NCBI GenBank assembly: GCA_024276075.1
Contig: JAJRXX010000010.1
Span: forward strand, 1-42,136
Direction of reading: 5' to 3'
DNA length: 42,136 nucleotides
Source of the DNA: Planctomycetota bacterium
Lineage (GTDB): Bacteria; Planctomycetota; Phycisphaerae; Phycisphaerales; Phycisphaeraceae
Below are positions 1 through 8,443 of this stretch, piece after piece. Position 1 is the stretch's first letter, and each line of letters begins with the position of its first letter. The position numbers were made by a program, and so were the translations under genes. The notes under the pieces are model-generated. The model worked only from the letters and a program-made list of their open reading frames with translations. It was not told the DNA's origin and ran no database searches.

Positions 1-626
1 CAAATGGGGTCGATACTCGCGTGTTCCACCCCGGCGATCGGGTCACAACCCGTCACAAATTGGGCTTGCCGATTGACTCTCAAGTTTTGCTTTTCGTTGG
101 TCATGAGGCACACGTCAACCCGTGGAAGGACCTGCCAACCATCCTCGCCGCAATGGCAGTCCTGTGCGCACGACGCGACACGATGGGTCCGCCGATGATC
201 TTGGTCGTTCTGGGTGACAACAAACCGGCCAAACCGGTACCCGGCATGCAAACGCGTAGTGTGCCCCAAACCGACGATGCCAAACGAGTCGCGGAATACT
301 ACCGAGCGGCTGACGTCTATGTACACGCTGCCCGGGCGGACACGTCTCCGTTATCCGTGCTGGAAGCGATGGCCTGCGGAACACCCGTGGTGGCGACGTC
401 GGTCGGTGGTATCCCGGAACAGATAAACGATCGAAAAACGGGTTTACTGGTTCCGATGGGCGATAGCCGGGGACTGGCTGAGGCTGTCGAACGGCTGCTG
501 GATGACCCGTCGATGCGTGATCGGCTAGGCAAGGCCGGTGCTGAACATGCCCGGAAACACCACGACCTGAGCGGTGTGATCGACAGTTATTTTGACTGGT
601 ACGAGACGCTGTTGGGTCGTGCTTGA
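1..626 (+). CDS. Glycosyltransferase family 4 (GT-B fold), C-terminal part, 5' partial
   Basis: The frame is open from the left edge, and the visible protein begins NGVDTRVFHPGDR, the family 4 motif that sits between the two Rossmann halves, so the N-terminal acceptor domain lies outside the window. A start at the GTG at 21 would cut this motif and is rejected. The remaining ~207 residues form the nucleotide-sugar-binding half: VLLFVGHEA opens it, and SPLSVLEAMACGTPVVATSV is the conserved C-terminal loop with its donor-binding Glu. VGGIPEQI and GLLVPMGD follow. The first Glu of the usual E-x7-E motif appears as Asp/Thr (ARADTSPLSVLE). It probably transfers a hexose in capsule, exopolysaccharide or O-antigen synthesis at the cytoplasmic face of the membrane. 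It is convergent with the GT2 gene at 852-1796. The family call is secure; the substrate is unknown. Confidence 0.93.
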   Translation, partial: NGVDTRVFHPGDRVTTRHKLGLPIDSQVLLFVGHEAHVNPWKDLPTILAAMAVLCARRDTMGPPMILVVLGDNKPAKPVPGMQTRSVPQTDDAKRVAEYYRAADVYVHAARADTSPLSVLEAMACGTPVVATSVGGIPEQINDRKTGLLVPMGDSRGLAEAVERLLDDPSMRDRLGKAGAEHARKHHDLSGVIDSYFDWYETLLGRA

Positions 627-631
627 GGCGA

Positions 632-662
632 ATGCCACGGGTGTGATTACCTGTGGCTAAGT
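632..662. repeat. Hairpin repeat with GTGGCTAAGT tail, copy 1
   Basis: The 31-bp block is 28/31 identical to 3669-3699. GCCACGGGTG (634-643) pairs with TACCTGTGGC (648-657) around a TGAT loop, using two G-T wobbles where copy 2 has Watson-Crick pairs. The conserved tail GTGGCTAAGT follows. It starts 5 bp after the GT4 stop codon, so it may act as a 3'-end structure, but there is no T tract. Confidence 0.7.
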
Positions 663-711
663 AGGGCGGTCGTACCCACGCCCAAGTACACGACTTTTGG
701 TTGCAGTTGAC

Positions 712-757
712 TCAACCCTCACCCCGGCCCTTTCCCTGAAAGGGAGAGGAGGAGAGA
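712..757. repeat. CCCTCACCCC...GGGAGAGG-type intergenic hairpin
   Basis: CCTTTCCCT (729-737) and AGGGAGAGG (741-749) form a 9-bp stem (one wobble) around GAA, preceded by CCCTCACCCCGGC. Similar CCCTCACCCC/AGGGAGAGG hairpins are scattered between genes in many bacterial genomes. It lies between two convergent genes and could stop transcription from either side. Copy number in this genome cannot be judged here. Confidence 0.5.
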
Positions 758-761
758 GTCG

Positions 762-791
762 CACTGGCGGACAAGCCGTCCGTGGCTAAGT
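762..791. repeat. Hairpin repeat with GTGGCTAAGT tail, variant copy
   Basis: This element carries a different stem (CACTGGCGG, 762-770, against CCGTCCGTG, 776-784, imperfect) around ACAAG, but ends in exactly the same GTGGCTAAGT tail as the copies at 632 and 3669. It therefore looks like a second member of the same family of small intergenic hairpins. Confidence 0.45.
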
Positions 792-851
792 GGGGGCCGA
801 GCGGACTGTTGATTTCAAACTAGGACACGACCCACTGTTGGCCAATAAGCG

Positions 852-1796
852 TCAGTAGCGTAGCAAGCCTGACCGGTATCCCCAGTAGTAGCCGATCGAA
901 CGGGCCAGGTGCGTGTAATTTTGTAGCCGATAGCCTAGACGCCGTAACCCACGGCCCGCGTATTGACTGCGTATCTGCTCAAATTCGTGGCGGCCAATAC
1001 TCTCTTTGGTCGCGATGCTCTTCTGCGACGGGTGGGTTGTGAAGACGCCTATGAACCGTGGAATCCTGTAAAACCGCGCACCCGCTTGCTCGAACCGTGC
1101 TACCAAGTCCCAATCCATCGAGAATTGCAGCTTGTCGTTCACGCGCCCACCCACCCGGTCCCAGAGACTTCGTCGCCAAAACATGGTCTCCTGCGGGACG
1201 TAGTCGGCCCAGATCATCGCACCCCTACGGTGCTGAGGCGTGACCCATCGGCCAACCTCGTAGCCCTGCGCGTCTACGATGACCCGGTGCCCGTAAACCA
1301 CGTCGATCTCGGATCGCTTTTCAAAGCACCGCGCCACGGCTTCGAGGGACCCGGGCAGCAATCGGTCGTCGGAATTTAACCATGCCATGACCTGACCCGA
1401 TGTCTTGGCGAACCCACGGTTAATCGCGTCGGCCTGGCCATTGTCGGGCTCGCTAACCCATCCGGTAAGTCGATCTTCGTATTTTCGCAGGACGTCCAGT
1501 GAGGTATCGGTAGAGCAGGCGTCCTGGATGTAATACTGCAGTTTCGGGTAGTGCTGATCGAGCACACTGCGGATGGTCTGGCCCAGGAAGTAGCCTTGAT
1601 TAAATGACGGTGTCACGATCGAAATGGTCGGGCCGTCATGCGAGGGGCTGGTGGTGGGCGGTGCTTGATCGCACCGCAACGGTCGTGGCGCGTGCTGTGT
1701 GAAGGTTCCTAGTCTCAAACCCAACGGCAAACCCACGCGCTTGATCCACCGCACATACGCTGGTGGCGTTGATCGGTGTGGTGCAGCGGTGTTCAC
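852..1796 (-). CDS. Glycosyltransferase family 2 (GT-A fold)
   Basis: This 314-residue protein has the GT2 nucleotide-binding entry ISIVTPSFNQG (residues 58-68), the SEPDNGQADAINRGF segment (115-129) typical of WcaA-like family members, and the metal-binding WLNSDD motif (139-144) in place of a plain DxD. Residues 205-225 (VPQETMFWRRSLWDRVGG) match the acceptor-side motif of the same group. The family's QEIIVIDGGSTDGT motif is altered to YIQDACSTDTS. The enzyme should add a sugar to a lipid-linked or surface glycan at the cytoplasmic membrane. The GTG start at 1796 overlaps the stop of the upstream GT-C gene (GTGA, 1793-1796), so the two are translationally coupled. The 55-residue N-terminal extension is poorly conserved in appearance. 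Confidence 0.92.
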   Translation of the reverse strand: MNTAAPHRSTPPAYVRWIKRVGLPLGLRLGTFTQHAPRPLRCDQAPPTTSPSHDGPTISIVTPSFNQGYFLGQTIRSVLDQHYPKLQYYIQDACSTDTSLDVLRKYEDRLTGWVSEPDNGQADAINRGFAKTSGQVMAWLNSDDRLLPGSLEAVARCFEKRSEIDVVYGHRVIVDAQGYEVGRWVTPQHRRGAMIWADYVPQETMFWRRSLWDRVGGRVNDKLQFSMDWDLVARFEQAGARFYRIPRFIGVFTTHPSQKSIATKESIGRHEFEQIRSQYAGRGLRRLGYRLQNYTHLARSIGYYWGYRSGLLRY

Positions 1797-3394
1797 AATT
1801 CTGCACCTTGTGACGGTGCGACGCTCACCCCTTCATGCTCTAAGGGCGCACCATGAATTGAACCCGATGCTGCGTCGTGCAGCGGTGCCAATAGCAGGTC
1901 GGGCAACCCCGTCGGATCGATCGGTATCGCCTGCTCGTGCTCGACCCGCCACCCGTGCTGATCGAGCAAGCTCTGTCCTTCGCTACCCAGAGGCAAGACG
2001 ACGAAAACAGGACGCTCCCCGCCCACAAACGCGGGGGCAGCTTTACCAACGACCAACCGATCTGACAGGTACATCAGGGGTGATATCCATTTTCTCCGAG
2101 CGAGGATCACGCTATCGGCGGGTGTGTGCGTACGCACCGCGTCACGGGTCTGCTCCAAGCCCAGGTATCGCTGATGACGGTAATGGGTCAGAAACGGACG
2201 GGACTGCTGCTCCAACAAGTAGTCGAGGCTCTTAGCTGAGTTCGCCGCTACCCAAATCCAAAACAAACCTCCCACCAATCGACCGGCCCATCGGCGCGGC
2301 GCGGCGCCCTGAACAGCACGGCGGTCGATCTCACATAGCAGACCCCACCACGCATACACCAATAACGGCAACGCGGGCAACAGGTGCCGTGTGCTGCTAA
2401 ATAACACCACCACCTGCGCCACAAACCCCAAGATTACCAGGGACCAAATCACGTTAACACGAGCAAGGTTGACCACCGCACCCAGCAGCAACGCCGATAA
2501 AATGAGGTTTGGCCAAGGCCCCAAATCCGCACCAAAAAACGCTCTGGGTAATACGTAGCTCAAACACTCCCACCACCCGTCCACGGCTACATGGCGCAGC
2601 GTCTGCGGTAATTGACTGGTCAGGGACTGGATCAACATCAGCGTATCTCCACGCATCCATCCCAAGCTCAACCAGGACATGAGCAAGACAACACCGATAC
2701 CCGCTATCATCGCGGTCGATGCCCAGGCCCGTTGCGGAAACGGCCGCCGTGCCCAATGGATGGGCAAACCGATTATCGTCCCCAACAGGAAAACAAAGAA
2801 TACCGTTCGCAAGCAAGCCGACATTGCCAACCCCAACAGCGTAAGCGGCCCCCATACCCGCCAGCGACCTGGATACTTATCCAGATACCCCACCCCCACG
2901 AGATATAGGAACCCCCCCGTGACAAATGGCCAATCGGCAAGCATTGTAAATACCGAGCTGAAAAAGCCATGCGTCACCGCGGTGAGAAACGTCACCGTCA
3001 CGGCGGTGTCCGCATCCGCATACAGCCTCACCAACCAGTAGACCAGCGCCAAATTAATCGGCACCAACGCCAACATAGCCAAGTCAAACGCCCAGAACCC
3101 TTCGGGGCCAACGAATCGGATCAGGTATCCCATCAGAACAGGGAAACCTGGCGCCACGTGATCCGCTGCATCAAAGGGGTGCGCCAACTGCCCGGTCTGA
3201 GCAAAACTCTTGGCGATAATCAAGTAGTCCGCGCCGTCGGGTGTGATCCGCCACCGGCCGTTATAGGACAATAAATAGAATACGCACAGCCCCAGCCACA
3301 ACCAGCGCCGATGACGGCCCAGGGCTTGGGCAATCCGCCTTGTGCGTAGCGACGGCGTTTGTCCCTCGTCATATGCATCGACAGATGATGACAT
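1793..3394 (-). CDS. Polytopic membrane glycosyltransferase-like protein (GT-C / PMT_2-like)
   Basis: A ~533-residue protein with about ten hydrophobic spans. After the first span comes RITPDGADYLIIAKSF with acidic residues in the first periplasmic loop, which is the arrangement of GT-C enzymes (dolichyl- or undecaprenyl-phosphate-sugar-dependent, ArnT/PMT-like). The last ~130 residues are soluble (TRDAVRTHTPADSVILARR and following) as in that family. It probably moves a lipid-linked sugar onto a glycan or protein on the outer side of the membrane. An in-frame GTG at 3406 would add four residues; I prefer the ATG at 3394, which has a weak GAAAG five bases upstream. It is coupled to the downstream GT2 gene. 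The exact family (PMT_2 or unclassified GT-C) cannot be settled by eye. Confidence 0.8.
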   Translation of the reverse strand: MSSSVDAYDEGQTPSLRTRRIAQALGRHRRWLWLGLCVFYLLSYNGRWRITPDGADYLIIAKSFAQTGQLAHPFDAADHVAPGFPVLMGYLIRFVGPEGFWAFDLAMLALVPINLALVYWLVRLYADADTAVTVTFLTAVTHGFFSSVFTMLADWPFVTGGFLYLVGVGYLDKYPGRWRVWGPLTLLGLAMSACLRTVFFVFLLGTIIGLPIHWARRPFPQRAWASTAMIAGIGVVLLMSWLSLGWMRGDTLMLIQSLTSQLPQTLRHVAVDGWWECLSYVLPRAFFGADLGPWPNLILSALLLGAVVNLARVNVIWSLVILGFVAQVVVLFSSTRHLLPALPLLVYAWWGLLCEIDRRAVQGAAPRRWAGRLVGGLFWIWVAANSAKSLDYLLEQQSRPFLTHYRHQRYLGLEQTRDAVRTHTPADSVILARRKWISPLMYLSDRLVVGKAAPAFVGGERPVFVVLPLGSEGQSLLDQHGWRVEHEQAIPIDPTGLPDLLLAPLHDAASGSIHGAPLEHEGVSVAPSQGAEL

Positions 3395-3489
3395 CGTGAC
3401 TTTCACTTCAAGGCTAACTGATCTGTATCCCGATCGACGGGCATATCATATGACACAGGCTGTTATCACTCGACACACGCACCGCGCTA

Positions 3490-3590
3490 ATACGGATCGC
3501 AAAAGCTTTTGGCCTATTCTCGTTTTTGAACTGTTTTCCAGTAAATCACAACGCCCCATGATGTAGGTCAAATCTTTTTGCGATCCGTAT
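3490..3590. repeat. 101-bp element with perfect 15-bp terminal inverted repeats
   Basis: ATACGGATCGCAAAA (3490-3504) is the exact reverse complement of TTTTGCGATCCGTAT (3576-3590). The 71 bp between are AT-richer than the neighbouring genes and encode nothing evident. The size and perfect ends fit a small non-autonomous transposable element (MITE-like), or a long leader stem, since it lies 96 bp upstream of the GT-C start. No clear target-site duplication is visible. Confidence 0.6.
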
Positions 3591-3668
3591 AAGGCAATTT
3601 AAAAAAAACGTTCGCCAACCGGAACGGTCCGCACAGCGAACCCTACAAGCGGTGATGCCGATAGCAAG

Positions 3669-3699
3669 ATGCCACGGGTGTAATCACCCGTGGCTAAGT
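3669..3699. repeat. Hairpin repeat with GTGGCTAAGT tail, copy 2
   Basis: GCCACGGGTG (3671-3680) and CACCCGTGGC (3685-3694) form a perfect 10-bp stem around TAAT, followed by the GTGGCTAAGT tail. Against copy 1 (632-662) there are three substitutions, and none breaks pairing, since wobble pairs replace Watson-Crick pairs. It lies 56 bp past the tagF stop codon. Confidence 0.7.
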
Positions 3700-3754
3700 G
3701 GCGGGGTGGCCCCTCGCATTGCAGTACGTGGGCTTCGGTTGATGATAGTGCTGC

Positions 3755-4915
3755 TCACCACCCAACCCACGCGGCGGGGTTAAGCTTTTCATCGACTAAG
3801 CCGGCTTGCCCCAGTGCGACTAAGCCGGCCAGCAGAACGACGAGAATCACCGCAAAGGCAAGCGCCGCTCGTAACCCGGCTGATTTGGCTGTGCCAGTGA
3901 CGGGGTTTTGTGCCGCGGGGCCACCATTCACCGGGTTGGCATGATTCGGTGTCGGCTGCCCCGGTGACGACTGGCCCCGGCGTGACGCGTCGATCCGCTG
4001 TCTGACCTTCTCAACGAATGGTTCGTCGAGGTTGTAGGGTATCTCACTGGTCAAAGGTGTCTTGCTGGGCAAAATCCGTATGCAAGAAACCTGTGACCCA
4101 ACCTGTTTACCAAGGATCAGGTCAACCCAGGATTCACCCAGGGGGAAAAAGGCCAACATAGGGACCGGCACCGGGCCAAACTGGTCGATCAATAGTTGGG
4201 TCCATTGCAGCAATGCCTGATGCGGCGAATCAGTACAAGCCGGTACTCGGATGTGCTTGGCACGGCTGGTCGTGCCCGCCTGCGACCCACGATGACCAAC
4301 CACCTCGCGATCGATCTGATAAAGGATGCGCATGAGCCCCCGTGCATTCTCCCCCATCTCGGGGTGCTCCGCCAGACGTGCTAACAGGTTCGGCGGACAG
4401 GGTGGATCGGCTGCCATCGAGTCGACTTTTTCCGCAAGAGCCTGAACCTCCCGCTGAGCTTGCTCAACGGTAGACACGACTGTCTGGGCAGACTCGGATG
4501 CGGCACAGGTCTTTTCGATGTGCTCAAAACGAGGCAGGAACTCACTGAGGCACCACGCCAAGGGTAGGTTACGACAGTGTGCACACACGACCATCGGGTA
4601 GCGTGTACGGCCCTTGCCGTCTCTCGACGACCAGACCCTGCCCAGAACCAAACCGTCTGTGGTGCGCCAGAGAAACAGGTGCCTGAAGCCGTCCAAGAGT
4701 TGGTCGGGCTCGAGCCGATCCCAAGCGCCCGAATCGATGCTGCCACCGATCCCTTCGACGTAAAGGACCCGCTTGACCTCAATGAGGCGCTCGGTCATCT
4801 GGCCGATGTCGGGGATATGGTCGTCCCACCCGGGGTGCTTGCCAAACGCAACGAGGGACACCTCCGGCTGACTGGCTTTGCGGGCTGTACCGGAGCGATT
4901 GAAGATGTTTAGCAT
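3755..4915 (-). CDS. tagF: T6SS-associated protein TagF (ImpM-like) with C-terminal membrane anchor
   Basis: A 386-residue protein. The N-terminal domain has LVAFGKHPGWDDHIPD (residues ~26-41), corresponding to the FGKLPSxGDF entry of TagF/ImpM, then FLWRTTDGLVLGRVWSSRDGKGRTRYPMVV, the GRxxRxxPL-type strand pair of the family. TagF is known as a negative post-translational regulator of T6SS assembly and is sometimes fused to the phosphatase PppA; no phosphatase is fused here. Unlike the usual short soluble TagF, this one continues through a Pro-rich linker into a transmembrane helix (~350-371) and ends inside a 15-residue tail. It is the last gene of the tagH-like/tssK/tssL/tssM/tagF unit, 48 bp after tssM. 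The shine-dalgarno is weak. Confidence 0.82.
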   Translation of the reverse strand: MLNIFNRSGTARKASQPEVSLVAFGKHPGWDDHIPDIGQMTERLIEVKRVLYVEGIGGSIDSGAWDRLEPDQLLDGFRHLFLWRTTDGLVLGRVWSSRDGKGRTRYPMVVCAHCRNLPLAWCLSEFLPRFEHIEKTCAASESAQTVVSTVEQAQREVQALAEKVDSMAADPPCPPNLLARLAEHPEMGENARGLMRILYQIDREVVGHRGSQAGTTSRAKHIRVPACTDSPHQALLQWTQLLIDQFGPVPVPMLAFFPLGESWVDLILGKQVGSQVSCIRILPSKTPLTSEIPYNLDEPFVEKVRQRIDASRRGQSSPGQPTPNHANPVNGGPAAQNPVTGTAKSAGLRAALAFAVILVVLLAGLVALGQAGLVDEKLNPAAWVGW

Positions 4916-4963
4916 CAGCGTAATGAGAAAATCTCTTTAAAAAGAACCCAATTCGACCCGGTG

Positions 4964-7900
4964 CTATTGCTTTACCTGGGGCCAATCGCTCTCGGTAGGC
5001 CAGGCGTCAAGTTTCGGGACTGGACGGCTGAATTTCAACCCGATCCAGTAGTAATACCGAACACCGGCCATGTCCTTGAGGATCAGACACACCTTCCAAA
5101 TCTGCTTGTCCTTGTCATCGGAGACGGCGTCGAAAGCGTGCAGTGCTTTGATCAAGGTCCACGGTGCATCAGCCTCGGCGATGGCGTCGGCGTGCTTTGA
5201 CTGCTCGTGATGGAAAAATTGTATCGACACGTTTTTTCCGGGTATCGTCACCTTGGGCAGATCGCCGCTGGGCGGGTTGTCGGTCTGCATGCGCCCACCG
5301 ACTCGGCGGTCTCCGGCGTGCACCTCGAAATAGCGGTGCGGCGTGAGCGGCGCATCACGCAGATCGACGCCGGGGATGTTGGGTCTGTTTTTCTGTTCTG
5401 TAAAGGGTAGTACAAAAACCTCACAGGTCAGCGGCGGAGAATTGGCCAGCGCGTCGCCGACCGCGGCGATACGCTTGTACCATGCCCCGTGCCCACCCAC
5501 CGCCAACGTCCTACCGGTTGATAGTAATCTGAGCATCTGGTCCCGGACCTCTTTGTAGAACCCACCTCCGACGCCCTGCTTAATCAGTGCACCCAAACCC
5601 AGGGCCACTTCGTCGTCGGAGCCTTTGAGTTGGCCCAGTAGTTCTAGCGCACGCTGCGCCTTGTCGGCGGCTAATTCCTGACGCAGGTCTTTGGTTCGAC
5701 AGAACGGAAACGCTTTATACGCTTCGGCAAGCTCCCCAACAGCATCGACGCCCCCCCGATAGACCTCGTCGGCACGCCGGTGCATGTCGAAGTAAATCTC
5801 GTATAGCATCGCGTCACCCCGAGGCGCTTTGGCCATCAACAGCCGGGCGAGCTTGGGCAACTCGTCCTCGAGCCCAGTGATTAACTTCTGCGTGTTTCTC
5901 TTGAGCGTTTCTCGGCCGCCTGCGAGCTTGCTGCGTATCTTGCCTATGCGTGTCCGAACGTTATCGTCAAGGTCTTTTCGCCCCTCGTCAGAGAGCACCT
6001 CGAGCAAACGATCGTAAGCAGGCAGCGCGCCATCGATGAGCACCTGATTGCGTGCCTGCTCGCAAAGTTTGTCGATCTGCTGTTTTTCGACCGCTTGTTC
6101 GATCTGATCACCGAGCGCGAGCCTCGCGGCGTCCACCTGCTTTTTGGCTGTGAAGATCGTATCGATCCATCGGCGCCAATCATCGGCGAAAACAGACACC
6201 CCCAGTGGATTTACACCGGCCTGAAGATCATCGCCGAGCCGACTAATCTGAGTCTGGCCTTTGTGGAACGAATCGAGCCCCGTCTGTAAAAGGACGAGCT
6301 GGGACAACAGATTGTCCGCACCCGATTCAACCTCATTACCCCATTGTCCTACAAACGCATCGACGCCGTTCTCAATGGCATTCAAAACTTTTTCGGGGTT
6401 AACCGCCAGCATCTGCGGCGGCCAGGCCTGACGCCCACCTTTGCTCGAATAAAGCCACCGGAGCGTGGTTTGCAGCGATTCGCTGTCGGCTTTGTAGCTG
6501 TTGTACTGGTCTTCGTCATTGTCTCTGACCAATGCGTAACGAAAAAGTTTATCGAGACTCGTATTGTCGGGGTGATCCTCCGCACCGACACCCGAGGGCT
6601 CACTGGCGGAAATAACTTGCAGGTAAGCCATTTCCGTTAATGCGTCGGTCGCGGCGGGCGACCACTGGTCGCCGGTCGCGGCTGAGAGCTTTGCCGTCAC
6701 GGCGTCGAACAACGGCTCTAGAAAACTGCTTTCAAAAAGCACCCGCATGGCTCGGCGGCGGCTGTCGTCAAAGCCCACCGTCGTGATGCTCCTGAACAGC
6801 TTTAACGGCTGAAAAATCAGGGGCGTTGAGATTTTTTTCTCCGCCACGACCTGCAAGAAAAACGGCATCTGGCCGAACGTCGTCGTGTCATCGCCCAGCG
6901 TTAATTTGATGTTGCCGTTGTACTCGTAGGGGCTACCCGGGAACGCCTGATCCACCACGCGCATCGGGTTTCCCGCGGGTGTAACGAACCGCTTGCTCAG
7001 GTCGTTCCATATCGCCTGCTGATCGCCGATGCTCCGCTTGAACGAGCTGGCACCGTAAACGGTCAGCAGCAAGAGCAGCACGAGGCTGCCGAGCCCGCCG
7101 CCCAGGATCACCCCTTTGCGCTGGCGTTGGAGTTGTCTCGTGTTCGAGGCACGGGTGACCAGTCCTTTTTCAACGAAGACCTTTTTTAAGAACAGCTCGC
7201 GCAGAAAATAGGCGCGGTCCTTTTCCCAGACACGCCCCTCGGGCAATGAATCAACTTCCACGCCCAGAACGTTAGCCAAATCGGCATCGAGTGCTGATCC
7301 CTCGCGCATCGCGGAGGTGAAGTAGATGCCCCGCAAAAACAGCGGCTTGGCAGACCACTCACCGGCGACAAAAATCATCTCGAGGTAGCGACGCAGCCGG
7401 GGCGCCAGGCTCAACAAAGCATCGGGGAACGCAAACAGCGCGTCGATCTGATCGGTACGGCGAGCGTTGGAATCTTCGGAGTGAACCGGATCGAGTAGCA
7501 GCCGCATACGCCGGCGGACCAGGCGCTGCCCGACTTCTTCGAGGTGCTGATCGACCTCGGAGGGGTCAAAAGTTTCGTCAAGAGAATTGGGATTTGACCA
7601 TCCAAGGACTTGGCCTTGAAGGGCGGGGTCGGTCAGGTCCTCGAAAAACTCACGGAACCCATTGATCAGATCGCATTTCGTGATCATGATAAAGACGGGA
7701 AACCGAACGCCCAAGGCTCGCTGAATGTTGTCGAGTTGCTGCGCGATCTTGCCGCCCTTGCGCTCCAGATCGTCTGCGGTGTCCTTGATCAGGCTCTCGG
7801 CGGATATGGTTAGAAGCATGCCGTTGATCGGGCAGTTTGGCCTGCTGCTACGCAGCAATTTAAGGAACGCTTCCCACTCGCTGGTGCCGCCCGGGGGGAC

Positions 7901-8443
7901 TTCCTCGAACATCAGCCTGCCTGCGGTGTCGATGATCACGCCGTGGTTGGTGAACCACCAATTCATGTTCATCGTGCCGCCGGTGCCTTGGAGTTGGTCT
8001 TGTAGACCAGGCGGAAAGCCCACGCTGCTGTGGCGAATGGCTTCGGTCTTACCGGAGCCGGGCTCGCCGACCAATGCGTACCACGGCAGGCTGTAAAGGT
8101 TTTTCCCCGCGGCACGGAATTTTTCAATTCCCTCTTCAAACTTTCTACTCAAATCGTCGAGGCGGGCGACGCTGGCGGGCTCGCTGATGCCCTGAGGGGT
8201 GGCTGTGGCGTTGCTCTTGAGTCCTTGCTCCATGGGCGCGGCTTTGCGCTTGCGTTGCCACTGGAGGAAGTAGCCGTACGCCACCAATGCCATCGCCACG
8301 ATTACCAACCCGATCATGATGACCCAGAAATGTGCGGGGAAGATCAGGTAGATCACCCCCAGCAACGAACCGCCCCCTAATACCCCCGAGGCAATCTTCA
8401 GGGGCATGGGCAGATGGGCAAACGAGGACAGTGAGAAATTCAT
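4964..8443 (-). CDS. tssM: T6SS inner-membrane complex protein TssM (IcmF/ImpL)
   Basis: 1159 residues, the normal TssM length. Two membrane helices (~15-35 and 40-60) flank a short loop. The cytoplasmic NTPase-like domain follows with Walker A GEPGSGKT (126-133), Walker B-like GVIIDTAGR (168-176), and TKCD (255-258). The family signature RGIYFTS is at 371-377, and a third helix lies at ~445-465. The remaining ~690 residues form the periplasmic part that contacts the TssJ lipoprotein. TssM, with TssL, makes the trans-envelope channel on which the baseplate docks. Walker A looks intact, so nucleotide binding is plausible. The ATG start overlaps the tssL stop by four bases (ATGA, 8440-8443), indicating coupled translation. 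Confidence 0.97.
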   Translation of the reverse strand: MNFSLSSFAHLPMPLKIASGVLGGGSLLGVIYLIFPAHFWVIMIGLVIVAMALVAYGYFLQWQRKRKAAPMEQGLKSNATATPQGISEPASVARLDDLSRKFEEGIEKFRAAGKNLYSLPWYALVGEPGSGKTEAIRHSSVGFPPGLQDQLQGTGGTMNMNWWFTNHGVIIDTAGRLMFEEVPPGGTSEWEAFLKLLRSSRPNCPINGMLLTISAESLIKDTADDLERKGGKIAQQLDNIQRALGVRFPVFIMITKCDLINGFREFFEDLTDPALQGQVLGWSNPNSLDETFDPSEVDQHLEEVGQRLVRRRMRLLLDPVHSEDSNARRTDQIDALFAFPDALLSLAPRLRRYLEMIFVAGEWSAKPLFLRGIYFTSAMREGSALDADLANVLGVEVDSLPEGRVWEKDRAYFLRELFLKKVFVEKGLVTRASNTRQLQRQRKGVILGGGLGSLVLLLLLTVYGASSFKRSIGDQQAIWNDLSKRFVTPAGNPMRVVDQAFPGSPYEYNGNIKLTLGDDTTTFGQMPFFLQVVAEKKISTPLIFQPLKLFRSITTVGFDDSRRRAMRVLFESSFLEPLFDAVTAKLSAATGDQWSPAATDALTEMAYLQVISASEPSGVGAEDHPDNTSLDKLFRYALVRDNDEDQYNSYKADSESLQTTLRWLYSSKGGRQAWPPQMLAVNPEKVLNAIENGVDAFVGQWGNEVESGADNLLSQLVLLQTGLDSFHKGQTQISRLGDDLQAGVNPLGVSVFADDWRRWIDTIFTAKKQVDAARLALGDQIEQAVEKQQIDKLCEQARNQVLIDGALPAYDRLLEVLSDEGRKDLDDNVRTRIGKIRSKLAGGRETLKRNTQKLITGLEDELPKLARLLMAKAPRGDAMLYEIYFDMHRRADEVYRGGVDAVGELAEAYKAFPFCRTKDLRQELAADKAQRALELLGQLKGSDDEVALGLGALIKQGVGGGFYKEVRDQMLRLLSTGRTLAVGGHGAWYKRIAAVGDALANSPPLTCEVFVLPFTEQKNRPNIPGVDLRDAPLTPHRYFEVHAGDRRVGGRMQTDNPPSGDLPKVTIPGKNVSIQFFHHEQSKHADAIAEADAPWTLIKALHAFDAVSDDKDKQIWKVCLILKDMAGVRYYYWIGLKFSRPVPKLDAWPTESDWPQVKQ

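Larger units (their letters stand above)
3395..3754. other. Intergenic region between the glycan genes and tagF
   Basis: About 360 bp with no convincing gene. It holds a ~101-bp element bounded by a perfect 15-bp inverted repeat (3490-3590) and the second GTGGCTAAGT-tailed hairpin (3669-3699). The right part is where transcripts from the T6SS unit ending with tagF should stop, but no hairpin followed by a T run is seen. The left part must hold the promoter for the GT-C/GT2 pair; I see no confident -35/-10 pair. Confidence 0.6.

Noticed and set aside
4964-8443. Degenerate TssM ATPase
   Set aside because: GEPGSGKT and the following Walker B-like segment are intact, so there is no reason to call it degenerate.
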